Made by a program: the position numbers and the translations under genes. Shown one piece after another: positions 22,510-34,199 of a stretch of DNA of 64,000 nucleotides. Under the pieces are notes generated by a model, which was given only the letters and a program-made list of their open reading frames with translations, had not been told where the DNA came from and searched no databases. The stretch's first letter is position 1, and each line of letters begins with the position of its first letter. Location: NCBI GenBank assembly GCA_029204045.2, contig CM055074.1, forward strand, positions 17,659,164-17,723,163, in the 5' to 3' direction. Source of the DNA: Tillandsia leiboldiana (lineage: Eukaryota > Streptophyta > Magnoliopsida > Poales > Bromeliaceae).

Positions 22510-23180
22510 TGTCACGCCCCGGGGTCGAAACTGCGACCCGGGCCCGTCAAACAGATCCGCCACCTATGCCAACCTGCATAGGCGAAGCGTCCTACCTGCA
22601 AGAAAAGTTCTATAACTAAACAGATATCAGAGCTATAAAGATAAAATATCTGCTGTAACTAAAATCAATCACTGTACAACAGGAAATAAACAACACTGTC
22701 TGCCTCCCAAAATAATAAAAATACAAATCCTCGAGTACAAGCTCAAAACCCAACCGGGAGGTAACTCCAATATATATACAACAGTGTACAGTCTCCCAAT
22801 ACAAAATATCCTCACTACAAGTCTCTCAAAAGAGGAAAAGAAACAGCTAATCTACTGATGATCTCCTCAGAAGGGTACCGCTACTCTCCAACGCCGGGTA
22901 GGGATCTAGCTCGCGACTCCCTCGCCACGATCAACAACCGCAGAGTCGGCAACACCTGCTAAGACTCTGCAAAACAAAGGAGAGGAGAAAAAAAAGGGGA
23001 AAAAACCCCCAAAGGGTGTGAGAACTACACCAAAGGAGGGAGTTCTCAGTGGGTACCACCGCCAAGACCGACGGTCTGCCCACCAAGTCCTCAGAAGACC
23101 AAAAACTAACCAAAGCCGTAAAGACTGATAAAAAGAAGCTGGACCCTCTCAACAGCTAACAAACCACTAAGCTTGCTGTG

Positions 23181-23466
23181 ACTGCCATGCCTGCTACGCC
23201 TGCCATGCCTGCTCTGCATGCCTATGCCTGCCAAGCCTGCCATGCCTGCTCTGCCTGCCTGCTATACCTGCTAAGCCTGCCATGCCTGCTCTGCATGCCT
23301 ATGCCTGCCAAGCCTGCCATGCCTGCTCTGCCTGCCTATGCCTACTATGCCTGCCATGCCTGCCTGCCTACTATGCCTGCCCTGCCTGCCTGCCTACTAT
23401 GCCTGCCCTGCCTGCCTATGCCTGCTCTGCCTGCCTATACCTGCTATGCCTGCCTGCCTGCCCTAC
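23181..23466. repeat. ATGCCTGCC minisatellite in beta-1 3' LTR
   Basis: A degenerate array of CTGCCATGCC, CTGCCTATGCC and CTGCTCTGCC units. Counterparts are at 30441-30726 and, inverted, 42335-42619. Only scattered single-base changes separate the copies. The open frames through it (Cys/Ala/Met/Pro-rich) reflect the repeat. Confidence 0.92.
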
Positions 23467-25265
23467 AACGGTCAACAACTCACAATGACCTTGGGACCAC
23501 CGTACCCCAAAACGGTTCCCAACCACACTAGCACTGGTCCAAACACCGCCACTAGACTCCACTCGGTCCCCCTGACACGAGCGCAACTAAAAAGCAAAAG
23601 CCAGAAATCAGCCCAATCTAATGCCACCAGTAGACACTGGTACTGCCTGCTCTGCCTGCCGCGACGGGTATGCCAGCCTACGCATAACACCGAAGCAAAG
23701 GAGTCTCAAGGACTCAAAGTCTGTCTGCCGCGCACTCCGGAGTGGCACTCGAGGGGAGCGACCCACACGAGTAAAGTATCTCAATCAGCAGGACTGGATC
23801 ATGACTCTGATCAAAGTGGGAAAACCCATCCACTAGAGAAATCGGATACCCAATCTGGTGCATAAATAAATATCCGGTCAACCGCCCAATATCCGCGGTT
23901 GCCGCAAAGCCCCACAACTAATCCAACCTGTCCCAGACACCAAGTCCCAACTACACTACCCAGAACCCCTGCTCGAACCTGAGCAACACAGACCACCTGA
24001 CTAACAAAGAAGGAGAAAAGGATAACATGGTTTCTCCTAAGTCCAGTTCCAAAAGTAGTGCAGCGGTAAAAGATGGCCTAACTACATGTCCATGCACGCA
24101 TGCTTTGTTCTCAGAAATAATAAAAGTGGGTGAAGCATATAATAGTAAAGCATGCTAAAACATTCCTACTATGGTATACCAATCTCACCCAAGTGGGCCA
24201 TTCCTTGCTTACCTCTCGCTCATATCGGTTGCACATCAAATCCGCCTGTTATCAATCATAGAGGGATGATAACCCCACATGTGCATTTACATTCACCATG
24301 ATATAAAAACCTTATACAGTTACTAAATTAAGCTTACCCACCTGAAGTGCTCAATCCAAGGCAAACCTGGAGTCGGTGAAGAGGGTAGACGCCCGCGGTC
24401 CAAAATCTGCCAACACAACACCCACGGTACAAGTCGCGAAAGCCTCGGCTTCAAATAGCTGAAAACACCCCTGAGTACAACAATAAGGCTTAACATTACA
24501 CTTTTAATCCCAAAATTAACCAAACATACACCATCTGAAAATCAGTCCCAAAGCCGCGCATACTTCACCTGCTGCAAGTGCCCAGAAAAATCCAATAAAA
24601 ATACCACAGTAATCCTCGCGTCGATACCTTCGAAACGAGTACATGCACGTCCAATTCCGAGCTTCCTACACGGAGAAACAATTCGGACAAGGGAACCACC
24701 CCGAATCAAACTACACTCAAAAACTGTAGCAACAATTACTGTTCACAAATAATCTTCACCTTCGAGAAATATTCAGAAAATTCCAAGAAAATTTGGGCAT
24801 ATTCCTCGTGATGTGTAGATGCAAATCGCCTCTTGAATCGCCCCAATCCGATGCCTGTGCGCGAAGATATCGCCAAAATACCGCACCGCTGTCCCAAAAC
24901 TCCGCCCAGAAAAAGGGGTTACAAGATGATCCGAAAGACCCATGAAAAACTCGGAATGGGAAAAACCAGTAAACATGGGAAACATAGCCCTACCAGTCGT
25001 GAAGCCGACGGCGCAAGAATCGCCTCATTCGGAGGTCGGAGTAAGCCGGGGGAGTCCTCGCACCGAAATGCGACGAAGAAGAACACAAACGAACGAGCGT
25101 CGCGCCGCGCCGTAAAAATGGTAACCTCGGGATGCGTGCCACCAAAAATCCCAAAACTTTGCAGAAAGATGCAGCCAAACACGAGGATCAACTTTGCTGA
25201 AGGCACCCCGGCGAGAAGAGGCTCGGAAATGGTGGAAAAAAAGGAGAAGAAGAGAGCTCGGATCG

Positions 25266-25275
25266 CTATTTATAG
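25266..25275 (-). promoter_or_regulatory. TATA box of beta-1 3' LTR
   Basis: CTATAAATAG on the minus strand, immediately downstream of the G-box array and upstream of the leader modules. Confidence 0.7.
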
Positions 25276-25439
25276 GCTGCAGAAACAATTGGGAAAATAC
25301 CGGCCATGTCCCCATTTCCGGGCGCATGCCACTTTCGGGCGCGTACTGTAGCAGCCCGAAAATCCCCAAAGGCGCGCACTGTAGCAGCCCGGAAGTCCCC
25401 TGGGCCTCCACGTCATCCGCCAAACAGGCGACAGCAACA

Positions 25440-26165
25440 CCAGCCGCTCCCCGCGCGACACGTGGCGCCCCCAGACGCCGACACGTGTCCTCCCCAAGCG
25501 CGGGAAGCCGCCCGACCGCGCCTGACGCCGCCGCCTGCCACCCTGCCGCGCACAGTAGCCCCACCAATAGGAGAATGCCACGTGTCAAGCCTCTGCCTAG
25601 TGAACCCGGTGCACGCAATCATGTGGACCGAACCAATGCCAACCTGCCACGTGTCCAAGCCCGGTGCACCGTAAACCATGAGCCATCCCGAAAACTGCGT
25701 AGACCATCAGCCGTGAACCCACCTCTAGGGTGATGCCACGTGTCACCCCCGGTCCACCGTGCGCCCCGCACTCCCCCGTAGACCGCGCCCCGCGGACCGG
25801 CCCACTCCCGAGCCGCCACGCGTCCCGCCCCCGGCGCACGCCTGCCGCGTGGACCGGGCGGCCCGCGCCACCGTCCGCCGCGCTGTCTGCGGCCGCTCCG
25901 CCGCTGCCGCCGCCGCCGGAAACACTGTTCCGGCGTGAACAGTACCCGAAGCTCAAAAATGACAAGTGGGTAGTCCGTTTTAACCGTTTTCGCGCGCTGA
26001 ATCCGAATTTGATGTCCATTTCGCCAAATTCCAACTCCAAAATTTGCCGAAGGCATCCGGAAAGGTAATCCTTGGTCCAAACTTCGCACTGAGTCCAATT
26101 TAAATATCCTTGGCGCGCGAAACCACTTCTGGAACTCCGACGGGGTCCGCCAATCACCCACGTGA
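25440..26165 (-). promoter_or_regulatory. G-box/ABRE and CCAAT-box array in beta U3
   Basis: CACGTG cores lie near 25461, 25486, 25578, 25649, 25737 and 26159. In the element sense TGACACGTGGCATTCTCC is followed directly by TATTGG, and GGACACGTGGC is followed by ATTGG within about ten bases. The identical arrangement is in the 5' LTR (32700-33430) and beta-2 (40050-40390). Confidence 0.55.
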
Positions 26166-26291
26166 TCCATTTAACACACTGAGCCCAACACTAATGTCCA
26201 ATTGGGGCACAAATCCCACCAACACGCCACATAGGCCTCAGGGAGCTGTAGATGATCCAGTAATCTCGTCGTGGGGATCCAGGTCCTCACA

Positions 26292-26307
26292 TCCTCCCCC
26301 ACTAAGG
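26292..26307 (-). other. Polypurine tract of beta-1
   Basis: The minus strand reads CCTTAGTGGGGGAGGA directly before the 3' LTR start TGTGAGGACC. This is the plus-strand primer site. Upstream the element has a TTTCGAGGACGAAAC-type sequence common at the 3' end of plant Ty3/gypsy internal regions. Confidence 0.8.
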
Positions 26308-27990
26308 AAAGTTTCGTCCTCGAAACTAGCTCAGATCCACCAGGAGTCACAAATACCACGGTTAGGTATCCAACAATCACGCCTCCAGCTCCCCACACAC
26401 CACACACTCCCCGTGATCACTCCCCAAGCGCGACAATACCGAGTACGGCATGGCCCGATTGCGCGATTCCCTCATCTCCCGAGCCAGAATTCGCAACGGG
26501 CGTTCCTCGTACACCAACGATCACAGATCTCAATGGACAAGTCAATCACGGCGAGGGATCCAAAAGTAAAACATACCTGAGCTGAGACGTAAAACAACAC
26601 AGAGGCTCCATCAAAAGCTGGGGGAAAAACAGAATAACCATCGGTGCAACACGCACCAAACCACATCCTGGTGTAAATCTCAACAAGGTGACCCGAAGCA
26701 TACCCACGCATTCATCCAATAAGCTGGGGTCTTCTCTCGGTTGCTTCCCGATCCAAAATCACCCGAATGGGCTACTCACCCACGGGCTACCCTCAAAGGG
26801 TCCTCAAGAGACACACTCTCATGCCACAGTTGGTCACTCAACATGCCAACAAAACCCCCAACAGACCCACGAGTCGAAGTCGATCTCTCAACTAATAAAG
26901 GACACCCTGACGGGGATCAAACCGTCAGTGAACGGGACTGAAAACTGGCAAAAAGGCGATCATAATGCTGATGCTCAAACTCACGGTCAAAAATCCCAAC
27001 CAGCAACGACAATCCACATAAATCCCATTCAACAAGCTGAAAGCTGTAATCTCCGTCGGCACCGCATGGCGAATACTGCAAACAGAAGCTGAAATCCTGA
27101 TCTATCGCATGGTAAAGAACGGAAATGCTGAGTAATCAATACCGATAGCCAAGCAGGCATGGCCTACGCCCAGGTATAACAATCCAAGCTGGAAATAAAG
27201 GACGTACTGAAATGCTCAACTGTGGAATCCAAGCTGCCTGCAAAAACAGTGTTTCATCCTGCCACAGCACTCACAGGGTTGGACTGAAGAAGTGTGGACC
27301 GAAGATCCACCCACGGTAACTCTACCGCCACAATGGGAGGCATCACCAAAACACACAATTCCATCTCCCAACACCGGAAACACTAGCATTGGCGCTAAGA
27401 CCAGTCACATTAACCATTGGCCATGCTCTCTTGGCACCGCCAAGTCTAGAAGCTTCTCACCTCAAGAATGAAAGTTGGCCTCGGTCAACTAGAATAACAT
27501 CCACATGGTCAGGTTCCACCGCCGTCCCTACGGCTCGAACAAAGCGACCCAAGAAGGTATGCTTCAGCAGCTACAACTTGTATCTCCCTAACTTGGCATA
27601 CCACTTCATCCACACGGGCATGATAGCACATCCACAAGTGCTCCACGCGCTCCACATCGCTCTGGGAGTAAATCCAAATATCCCCGGAGGATCTTGTTAC
27701 CAATCCAATCAAGTACAGCTGGAGCACAATTCCCTCAAATCATAAAAGTGGCAGGGCATTAATCAATCCACTTGGCCTCACTAAGAGCTCGTGATGCCCT
27801 ACCGTGTCCTGAACGCCATCTAAGCAAGATCCTCGGCTGTCTGATTCCAAGTAGGTACTCACACCATACTATAACTGCCTGAGTACAACTCCATCATAAG
27901 GTCCTAAATACCATAAAAGGACCCTCACATTCGTTTATCAACGATGTGGCATCACCACCGTATACCAACGGCGTGGCACTAGGTCAAACA
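26308..27990 (-). other. Beta-1 internal region, 3' part, heavily degenerate
   Basis: No long frame survives. In the element sense the last 200 bases include a phrase REMRESRNRAMPY that resembles the end of chromovirus polyproteins around the chromodomain, followed by stops. The region is otherwise unrecognisable. It corresponds to 38213-39493 of beta-2 for the part visible there. Confidence 0.5.
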
Positions 27991-28492
27991 GACCCCTCGA
28001 TCCATCGGATCCTACAACTGCGCCATCAGCTCTCTCAGCTCTACTGGCGATATCCAATGAGGTGCTATCAAGGGTGGCGTGGTTCCCCGAACCACGTCAA
28101 ACGCAATCTCTATCTCCCAACCGGCGGCGTCGTCAACAGCTCAGGTGAAATCGCACCCGGGATCTCGCGGGCAACTGAGATGTCCTTGAATCCCGGTGCC
28201 GCCAAAAAGCACCTCTCACACTGTCGCTAAAGCCTGTGCGCTCTAACAGTCTTTACCACCAAACCTCCTCTCGTCCGCCTCGCAGAAAATCGACGTCCTC
28301 TTTTTCCGCAGTCAAACATCTTGTTGCATCGTGCCAATCAATCTCGAGCACATGGTCAAACACCGAACTGCCACAATTACCAATAATTCTGCCGGCATCT
28401 CGCGGTCTCGGCCGCACTGGACATGATCCAAAAGCCTCCTCCACGTGCAAAACATCAACAGGAACCTGCACCTCAAGTGCATGCGATAACAA
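27990..28492 (-). pseudogene. Broken protease to reverse-transcriptase linker of beta-1 pol
   Basis: A 79-codon frame (28492-28253) ends in SSVFDHVLEIDWHDAT and then EDVDF. This resembles the C-terminal part of Ty3/gypsy aspartic protease (consensus near FDVILGMDWL). After stops and a frameshift, residues EIEIAFDVVRGTTP (near 28100-28140) and VELRELMAQL (near 28030-28050) resemble the conserved lead-in to reverse transcriptase. The order is right for a pol gene read on the minus strand. Frame changes and stops rule out function. The match is by eye only. Confidence 0.5.
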
Positions 28493-29750
28493 ATCTGCCT
28501 CTAACCCATGTAAGAGTGGAGCATGCTCTAACTCCGACTACCGTGGTGAAATCCCACCTGCGACACTCAATCCACTACCGTGGCGCCCTCCAACCGGGCG
28601 GCACAGATTCATCCACTCGATGCAAGTGGTTGTCGCTCAATCTGCCTGAAAATTAGGGCTATACACATAGGGAGTACGACCTCTGTCTCTGCTCACACTG
28701 AGGCGACGAATAAGGTCCTCCGCAGATAACAAATCCACGCTACCGCTGCGTCACTCTGATAAAATACTGATGCTACCATCGGGGTCCACTCGATCTCTGG
28801 CCTCTCGGGAACCCGTCATCCGGAAAGGAAATCAGAAGTGCCTCTGCCGGCCGATCTGTCCTCCATCGTCCGGCGCCAAGCGCCAAAATCCAGAACTCAC
28901 CTCTGGCAGCAGATCCATAACCAAAGGAACTGCAATGCCGCGCTCCATACACGGTGCCTGCTTCCGCGAGGCGTCTAAATCCACAATGAAGGGACTGAAT
29001 AACAGGAAGGTATCCTGGCGCAATCCACTCCCAATCTCATATATCCTATGCGCCTCGTCCCTCGAATCCGGAGCGCGCGGTTCAACAGCTGCATACACTC
29101 TCTAGCACAAGGAGGCTCTCACCACCAACCACGACTCTGCCTCCAAAGGCTCCAAACTCAATCTTACGAGTCGGGGTGGTTCGTCTGCCAATCATGGCTC
29201 CAAAAGTCGATCATGTCCTTCCGCTCATCAGCTGTCAACCATCCACCCTGCCTCGGTGCCTCGACACTAAACCTTGGCACAGAGGGGGCTACTCAGTGCT
29301 CCGACAACTGTGTCACCAAGACCAGCCGCTCCCACAGCCGCTGATAAGCCTCTGACAATCCTGTCATCTGGGTCCGGGGTTCTCTGACCTCAATCCAGGT
29401 ATCCGGCCCAAAACCAACTGCTCAAGCTCAACTGCCATGACAGGATGCACACGGGTCAAAACCCAACGTCGGGGAGACACCGCTCGCCACGACGAAACAA
29501 CAAAACAGCACACAACAACACTCGACCCAATCCAGCGAAAGTCTAAAGCATGTCACCCGTTCCACAGCATTATGTTGTCTGCAGCCAACATAATTACTTA
29601 GGAGAATAAACATGCCAATCACTCCTCCCGTCCCTTGGGAGAGGTATAAAACTCAATCAGGACTCTCGCAAAATCACGACTCTCACAAAGTCAACCAAGG
29701 GTCAAACCATAAGCCTAGGGTTTCTAAGTCCACCATGACCTACAACCTAG
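28493..29750 (-). pseudogene. Beta-1 gag region, degenerate
   Basis: This is where gag should lie, between the primer site and the protease remnant. Only short frames remain, for example 88 codons at 29098-28832. The first 150 bases after the primer site resemble alpha-1 leader sequence, including GTTGGCTGCAGACAACATAAT. The acceptor-like CAG before the gag start is lost (TTTCGTCG). Confidence 0.45.
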
Positions 29751-29762
29751 GCTCTGATACCA
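29751..29762 (-). other. Primer binding site of beta-1
   Basis: TGGTATCAGAGC on the minus strand, eight bases inside the 5' LTR end at 29771. Same site and spacing as alpha. Confidence 0.85.
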
Positions 29763-29770
29763 CTCTAATC

Positions 29771-32700
29771 TGTCACGCCCCGGGGTCGAAACTGCGACCC
29801 GGGCCCGTCAAACAGATCCGCCACCTATGCCAACCTGCATAGGCGAAGCGTCCTACCTGCAAGAAAAGTTCTATAACTAAACAGATATCAGAGCTATAAA
29901 GATAAAATATCTGCTGTAACTAAAATCAATCACTGTACAACAGGAAATAAACAACACTGTCTGCCTCCCAAAATAATAAAAATACAAATCCTCGAGTACA
30001 AGCTCAAAACCCAACCGGGAGGTAACTCCAATATATATACAACAGTGTACAGTCTCCCAATACAAAATATCCTCACTACAAGTCTCTCAAAAGAGGAAAG
30101 GAAACAGCTAATCTACTGATGATCTCCTCAGAAGGGTACCGCTACTCTCCAACGCCGGGTAGGGATCTAGCTCGCGACTCCCTCGCCACGATCAACAACC
30201 GCAGAGTCGGCAACACCTGCTAAGACTCTGCAAAACAAAGGAGAGGAGAAAAAAAAGGGGAAAAAACCCCAAAGGGTGTGAGAACTACACCAAAGGAGGG
30301 AGTTCTCAGTGGGTACCACCGCCAAGACCGACGGTCTGCCCACCAAGTCCTCAGAAGACCAAAAACTAACCAAAGCCGTAAAGACTGATAAAAAGAAGCT
30401 GGACCCTCTCAACAGCTAACAAACCACTAAGCTTGCTGTGACTGCCATGCCTGCTACGCCTGCCATGCCTGCTCTGCATGCCTATGCCTGCCAAGCCTGC
30501 CATGCCTGCTCTGCCTGCCTGCTATACCTGCTAAGCCTGCCATGCCTGCTCTGCATGCCTATGCCTGCCAAGCCTGCCATGCCTGCTCTGCCTGCCTATG
30601 CCTACTATGCCTGCCATGCCTGCCTGCCTACTATGCCTGCCCTGCCTGCCTGCCTACTATGCCTGCCCTGCCTGCCTATGCCTGCTCCTGCCTGCCTATA
30701 CCTGCTATGCCTGCCTGCCTGCCCTAAAACGGTCAACAACTCACAATGACCTTGGGACCACCGTACCCCAAAACGGTTCCAACCACACTAGCACTGGTCC
30801 AAACCACCGCCACTAGACTCCAATCCGGTCCCCCTGACACGAGCGCAACTAAAAAGCAAAAGCCAGAAATCAGCCCAATCTAATGCCACCAGTAGACACT
30901 GGTACCTGCCTGCTCTGCCTGCCGCGACGGGTATGCCAGCCTACGCATAACACCGAAGCAAAGGAGTCTCAAGGACTCAAAGTCTGTCTGCCGCGCACTC
31001 CGGAGTGGCACTCGAGGGGAGCGACCCACACGAGTAAAGTATCTCAATCAGCAGGACTGGATCATGACTCTGATCAAAGTGGGAAAACCCATCCACTAGA
31101 GAAATCGGATACCCAATCTGGTGCATAAATAAATATCCGGTCAACCGCCCAATATCCGCGGTTGCCGCAAAGCCCCACAACTAATCCAACCTGTCCCAGA
31201 CACCAAGTCCCAACTACACTACCCAGAACCCCTGCTCGAACCTGAGCAACACAGACCACCTGACTAACAAAGAAGGAGAAAAGGATAACATGGTTTCTCC
31301 TAAGTCCAGTTCCAAAAGTAGTGCAGCGGTATAAAGATGGCCTAACTACATGTCCATGCACGCATGCTTTGTTCTCAGAAATAATAAAAGTGGGTGAAGC
31401 ATATAATAGTAAAGCATGCTAAAACATTCCTACTATGGTATACCAATCTCACCCAAGTGGGCCATTCCTTGCTTACCTCTCGCTCATATCGGTTGCACAT
31501 CAAATCCGCCTGTTATCAATCATAGAGGGATGATAACCCCACATGTGCATTTACATTCACCATGATATAAAACCTTATACAGTTACTAAATTAAGCTTAC
31601 CCACCTGAAGTGCTCAATCCAAGGCAAACCTGGAGTCGGTGAAGAGGGTAGACGCCCGCGGTCCCAAAATCTGCCAACACAACACCCACGGTACAAGTCG
31701 CGAAAGCCTCGGCTTCAAATAGCTGAAAACACCCCTGAGTACAACAATAAGGCTTAACATTACACTTTTAATCCCAAAATTAACCAAACATACACCATCT
31801 GAAAATCAGTCCCAAAGCCGCGCATACTTCACCTGCTGCAAGTGCCCAGAAAAATCCAATAAAAATACCACAGTACTCCTCGCGTCGATACCTTCGAAAC
31901 GAGTACATGCACGTCCAATTCCGAGCTTCCTACACGGAGAAGAAACAATTCGGACAAGGGAACCACCCGAATCAAACTACACTCAAAAACTGTAGCAACA
32001 ATTACTGTTCACAAATAATCTTCACCTTCGAGAAATATTCAGAAAATTCCAAGAAATTTGGGCATATTCCTCGTGATGTGTAGATGCAAATCGCCTCTTG
32101 AATCGCCCCAATCCGATGCCTGTGCGCGAAGATATCGCCAAAATACCGCACCGCTGTCCCAAAACTCCGCCCAGAAAAAGGGGTTACAAGATGATCCGAA
32201 AGACCCATGAAAAACTCGGAATGGGAAAAACCAGTAAACATGGGAAACATAGCCCTACCAGTCGTGAAGCCGACGGCGCAAGAATCGCCTCATTCGGAGG
32301 TCGGAGTAAGCCGGGGGAGTCCTCGCACCGAAATGCGAACGAAGAAGAACACAAACGAACGAGCGTCGCGCCGCGCCGTAAAAATGGTAACCTCGGGATG
32401 CGTGCCACCAAAAATCCCAAACTTTGCAGAAAGATGCAGCCAACACGAGGATCAACTTTGCTGAAGGCACCCCGGCGAGAAGAGGCTCGGAAATGGTGGA
32501 AAAAAAGGAGAAGAAGAGAGCTCGGATCGCTATTTATAGGCTGCAGAAACAATTGGGAAAATACCGGCCATGTCCCCATTTCCGGGCGCATGCCACTTTC
32601 GGGCGCGTACTGTAGCAGCCCGAAAATCCCCAAAGGCGCGCACTGTAGCAGCCCGGAAGTCCCCCTGGGCCTCCACGTCATCCGCCAAACAGGCGACAGC

Positions 32701-33555
32701 AACACCAGCCGCTCCCCGCGCGACACGTGGCGCCCCCAGACGCCGACACGTGTCCTCCCCAAGCGCGGGAAGCCGCCCGACCGCGCCTGACGCCGCCGCC
32801 TGCCACCCTGCCGCGCACAGTAGCCCCACCAATAGGAGAATGCCACGTGTCAAGCCTCTGCCTAGTGAACCCGGTGCACGCAATCATGTGGACCGAACCA
32901 TGCCAACCTGCCACGTGTCCAAGCCCGGTGCACCGTAAACCATGAGCCATCCCGAAAACTGCGTAGACCATCAGCCGTGAACCCACCTCTAGGGTGATGC
33001 CACGTTCACCCCCGGTCCACCGTGCGCCCCGCACTCCCCCGTAGACCGCGCCCCGCGGACCGGCCCACTCCCGAGCCGCCACGCGTCCCGCCCCCGGCGC
33101 ACGCCTGCCGCGTGGACCGGGCGGCCCGCGCCACCGTCCGCCGCGCTGTCTGCGGCCGCTCCGCCGCTGCCGCCGCCGCCGGAAACACTGTTCCGGCGTG
33201 AACAGTACCCGAAGCTCAAAAATGACAAGTGGGTAGTCCGTTTTAACCGTTTTCGCGCGCTGAATCCGAATTTGATGTCCATTTCGCCAAATTCCAACTC
33301 CAAAATTTGCCGAAGGCATCCGGAAAGGTAATCCTTGGTCCAAACTTCGCACTGAGTCCAATTTAAATATCCTTGGCGCGCGAAACCCCTTCTGGAACTC
33401 CGACGGGGTCCCGCCAATCACCCACGTGATCCAATTTAACACACTGAGCCCACACTAATGTCCATTGGGGCACAAATCCCACCAACACGCCACATAGGCC
33501 CTCGGGAGCTGTAGATGATCCAGTAATCTCGTCGTGGGGATCCAGGTCCCTCACA
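29771..33555 (-). repeat. 5' LTR of beta-1 (3785 bases)
   Basis: Almost identical to 22510-26291. It includes the TGCC minisatellite (30441-30726), a TATA box at 32530-32539 (minus) and the G-box array (32700-33430). Differences are mainly one-base indels, for instance near 30727, 30780, 31331 and 32056. It is followed by the duplicated target GTTTG. Confidence 0.92.
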
Positions 33556-33560
33556 GTTTG

Positions 33561-34182
33561 GACCCGTGATTTTCGTCTGATAGGAGGAGGTGTAATTGAA
33601 TCCTCGCACTTTATCGGCTTTTCTTCGTTGCAGTCGAACAAGGATTTGAGCTATCTGAAGCAACCGAAGGAATTCTTGCTTGTGAAGTTATGGAATTTAC
33701 GGTTGGTTTTACCCGGTGAAGGTTCGGTGGTGCCAGTATGTTGAGTTAGAGCGACCACCTGAGAGCCGAGAGGATGAGTTTGGTTGCCGATTGGTGGGTG
33801 CCAGGTTAGTGGATCGCTTGGTACTTGGGATGACTTCCTTTCCTGGTGGTTGAGATCAGAGTTTTGCACCCCTACTTGGTTGAGTTGGTGGTTTTGGGTT
33901 GCGGCCACAGCAGGGACAGCTTCAACATCTCTCTCTTGTGTTTCCCGTTTTTAACACCGAAAATAGCAGCGGAGCGAAAAATTCGAAGGACTACTCCAGA
34001 AATGGAGGCGATGCTGGAACCTGTTCTTGTTTTGATCGGGGCGAAGGCATCGGTCCTTTGGAAATTTTGGACTTTTCGCTATTTTCGGCTGCTTTTCTTT
34101 TGAGAGAGAGTTGGAGTTGATGTTTTTCCCGAGGTAAGTTTCTTGGGGTAGGGTGTGTGTTTTGGTTTCGAGGACGAAACCT
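33561..34182 (+). other. Alpha-1 internal region, 3' remnant
   Basis: Continues alpha-1 after the beta-1 insertion. No long frame is present. Close to the end it encodes VSRTKPFEGGEN, recalling the FEGGE-type phrase common just upstream of the 3' LTR in plant Ty3/gypsy elements. No integrase or chromodomain is recognisable. Confidence 0.55.
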
Positions 34183-34199
34183 TTTGAAGGAGGGGAGAA
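34183..34199 (+). other. Polypurine tract of alpha-1
   Basis: TTTTGAAGGAGGGGAGAA lies directly before the LTR start TGTAAAGTACC at 34200 and serves as the plus-strand primer. Confidence 0.8.

Larger units (their letters stand above)
22510..26291 (-). repeat. 3' LTR of beta-1 (3782 bases)
   Basis: The plus-strand ends are TGTCACGCCCCGGGG and TCCAGGTCCTCACA. In the element sense it has U3 with G-boxes (25440-26165), a TATA box (25266-25275), donor-bearing leader modules (about 24300-25000), and then U5 with the TGCC-rich minisatellite (23181-23466). Confidence 0.92.
22510..33555 (-). mobile_element. Beta-1, structurally complete LTR retrotransposon (11.0 kb) nested in alpha-1
   Basis: Two almost identical LTRs (22510-26291 and 29771-33555) flank a 3.5-kb internal region. 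A primer site lies next to the right LTR and a purine tract next to the left LTR, which sets the minus orientation. The 5-base target duplication GTTTG is perfect (22505-22509 and 33556-33560). LTR differences seen by eye are mostly single-base indels, so insertion is recent. The internal region retains only broken gag, protease and polymerase-linker traces, so the copy is non-autonomous. Confidence 0.92.

Noticed and set aside
23181..23466. CRISPR-like array
   Set aside because: Units are short, degenerate and contiguous without unique spacers, and the context is a plant LTR.
23178..23531. Cys/Ala/Met/Pro-rich open frames (also 30438-30749 and 42221-42619)
   Set aside because: They are translations of the TGCC minisatellite in all three frames. 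A metallothionein-like or secreted Cys-rich peptide was considered, but the repeat explains the composition.
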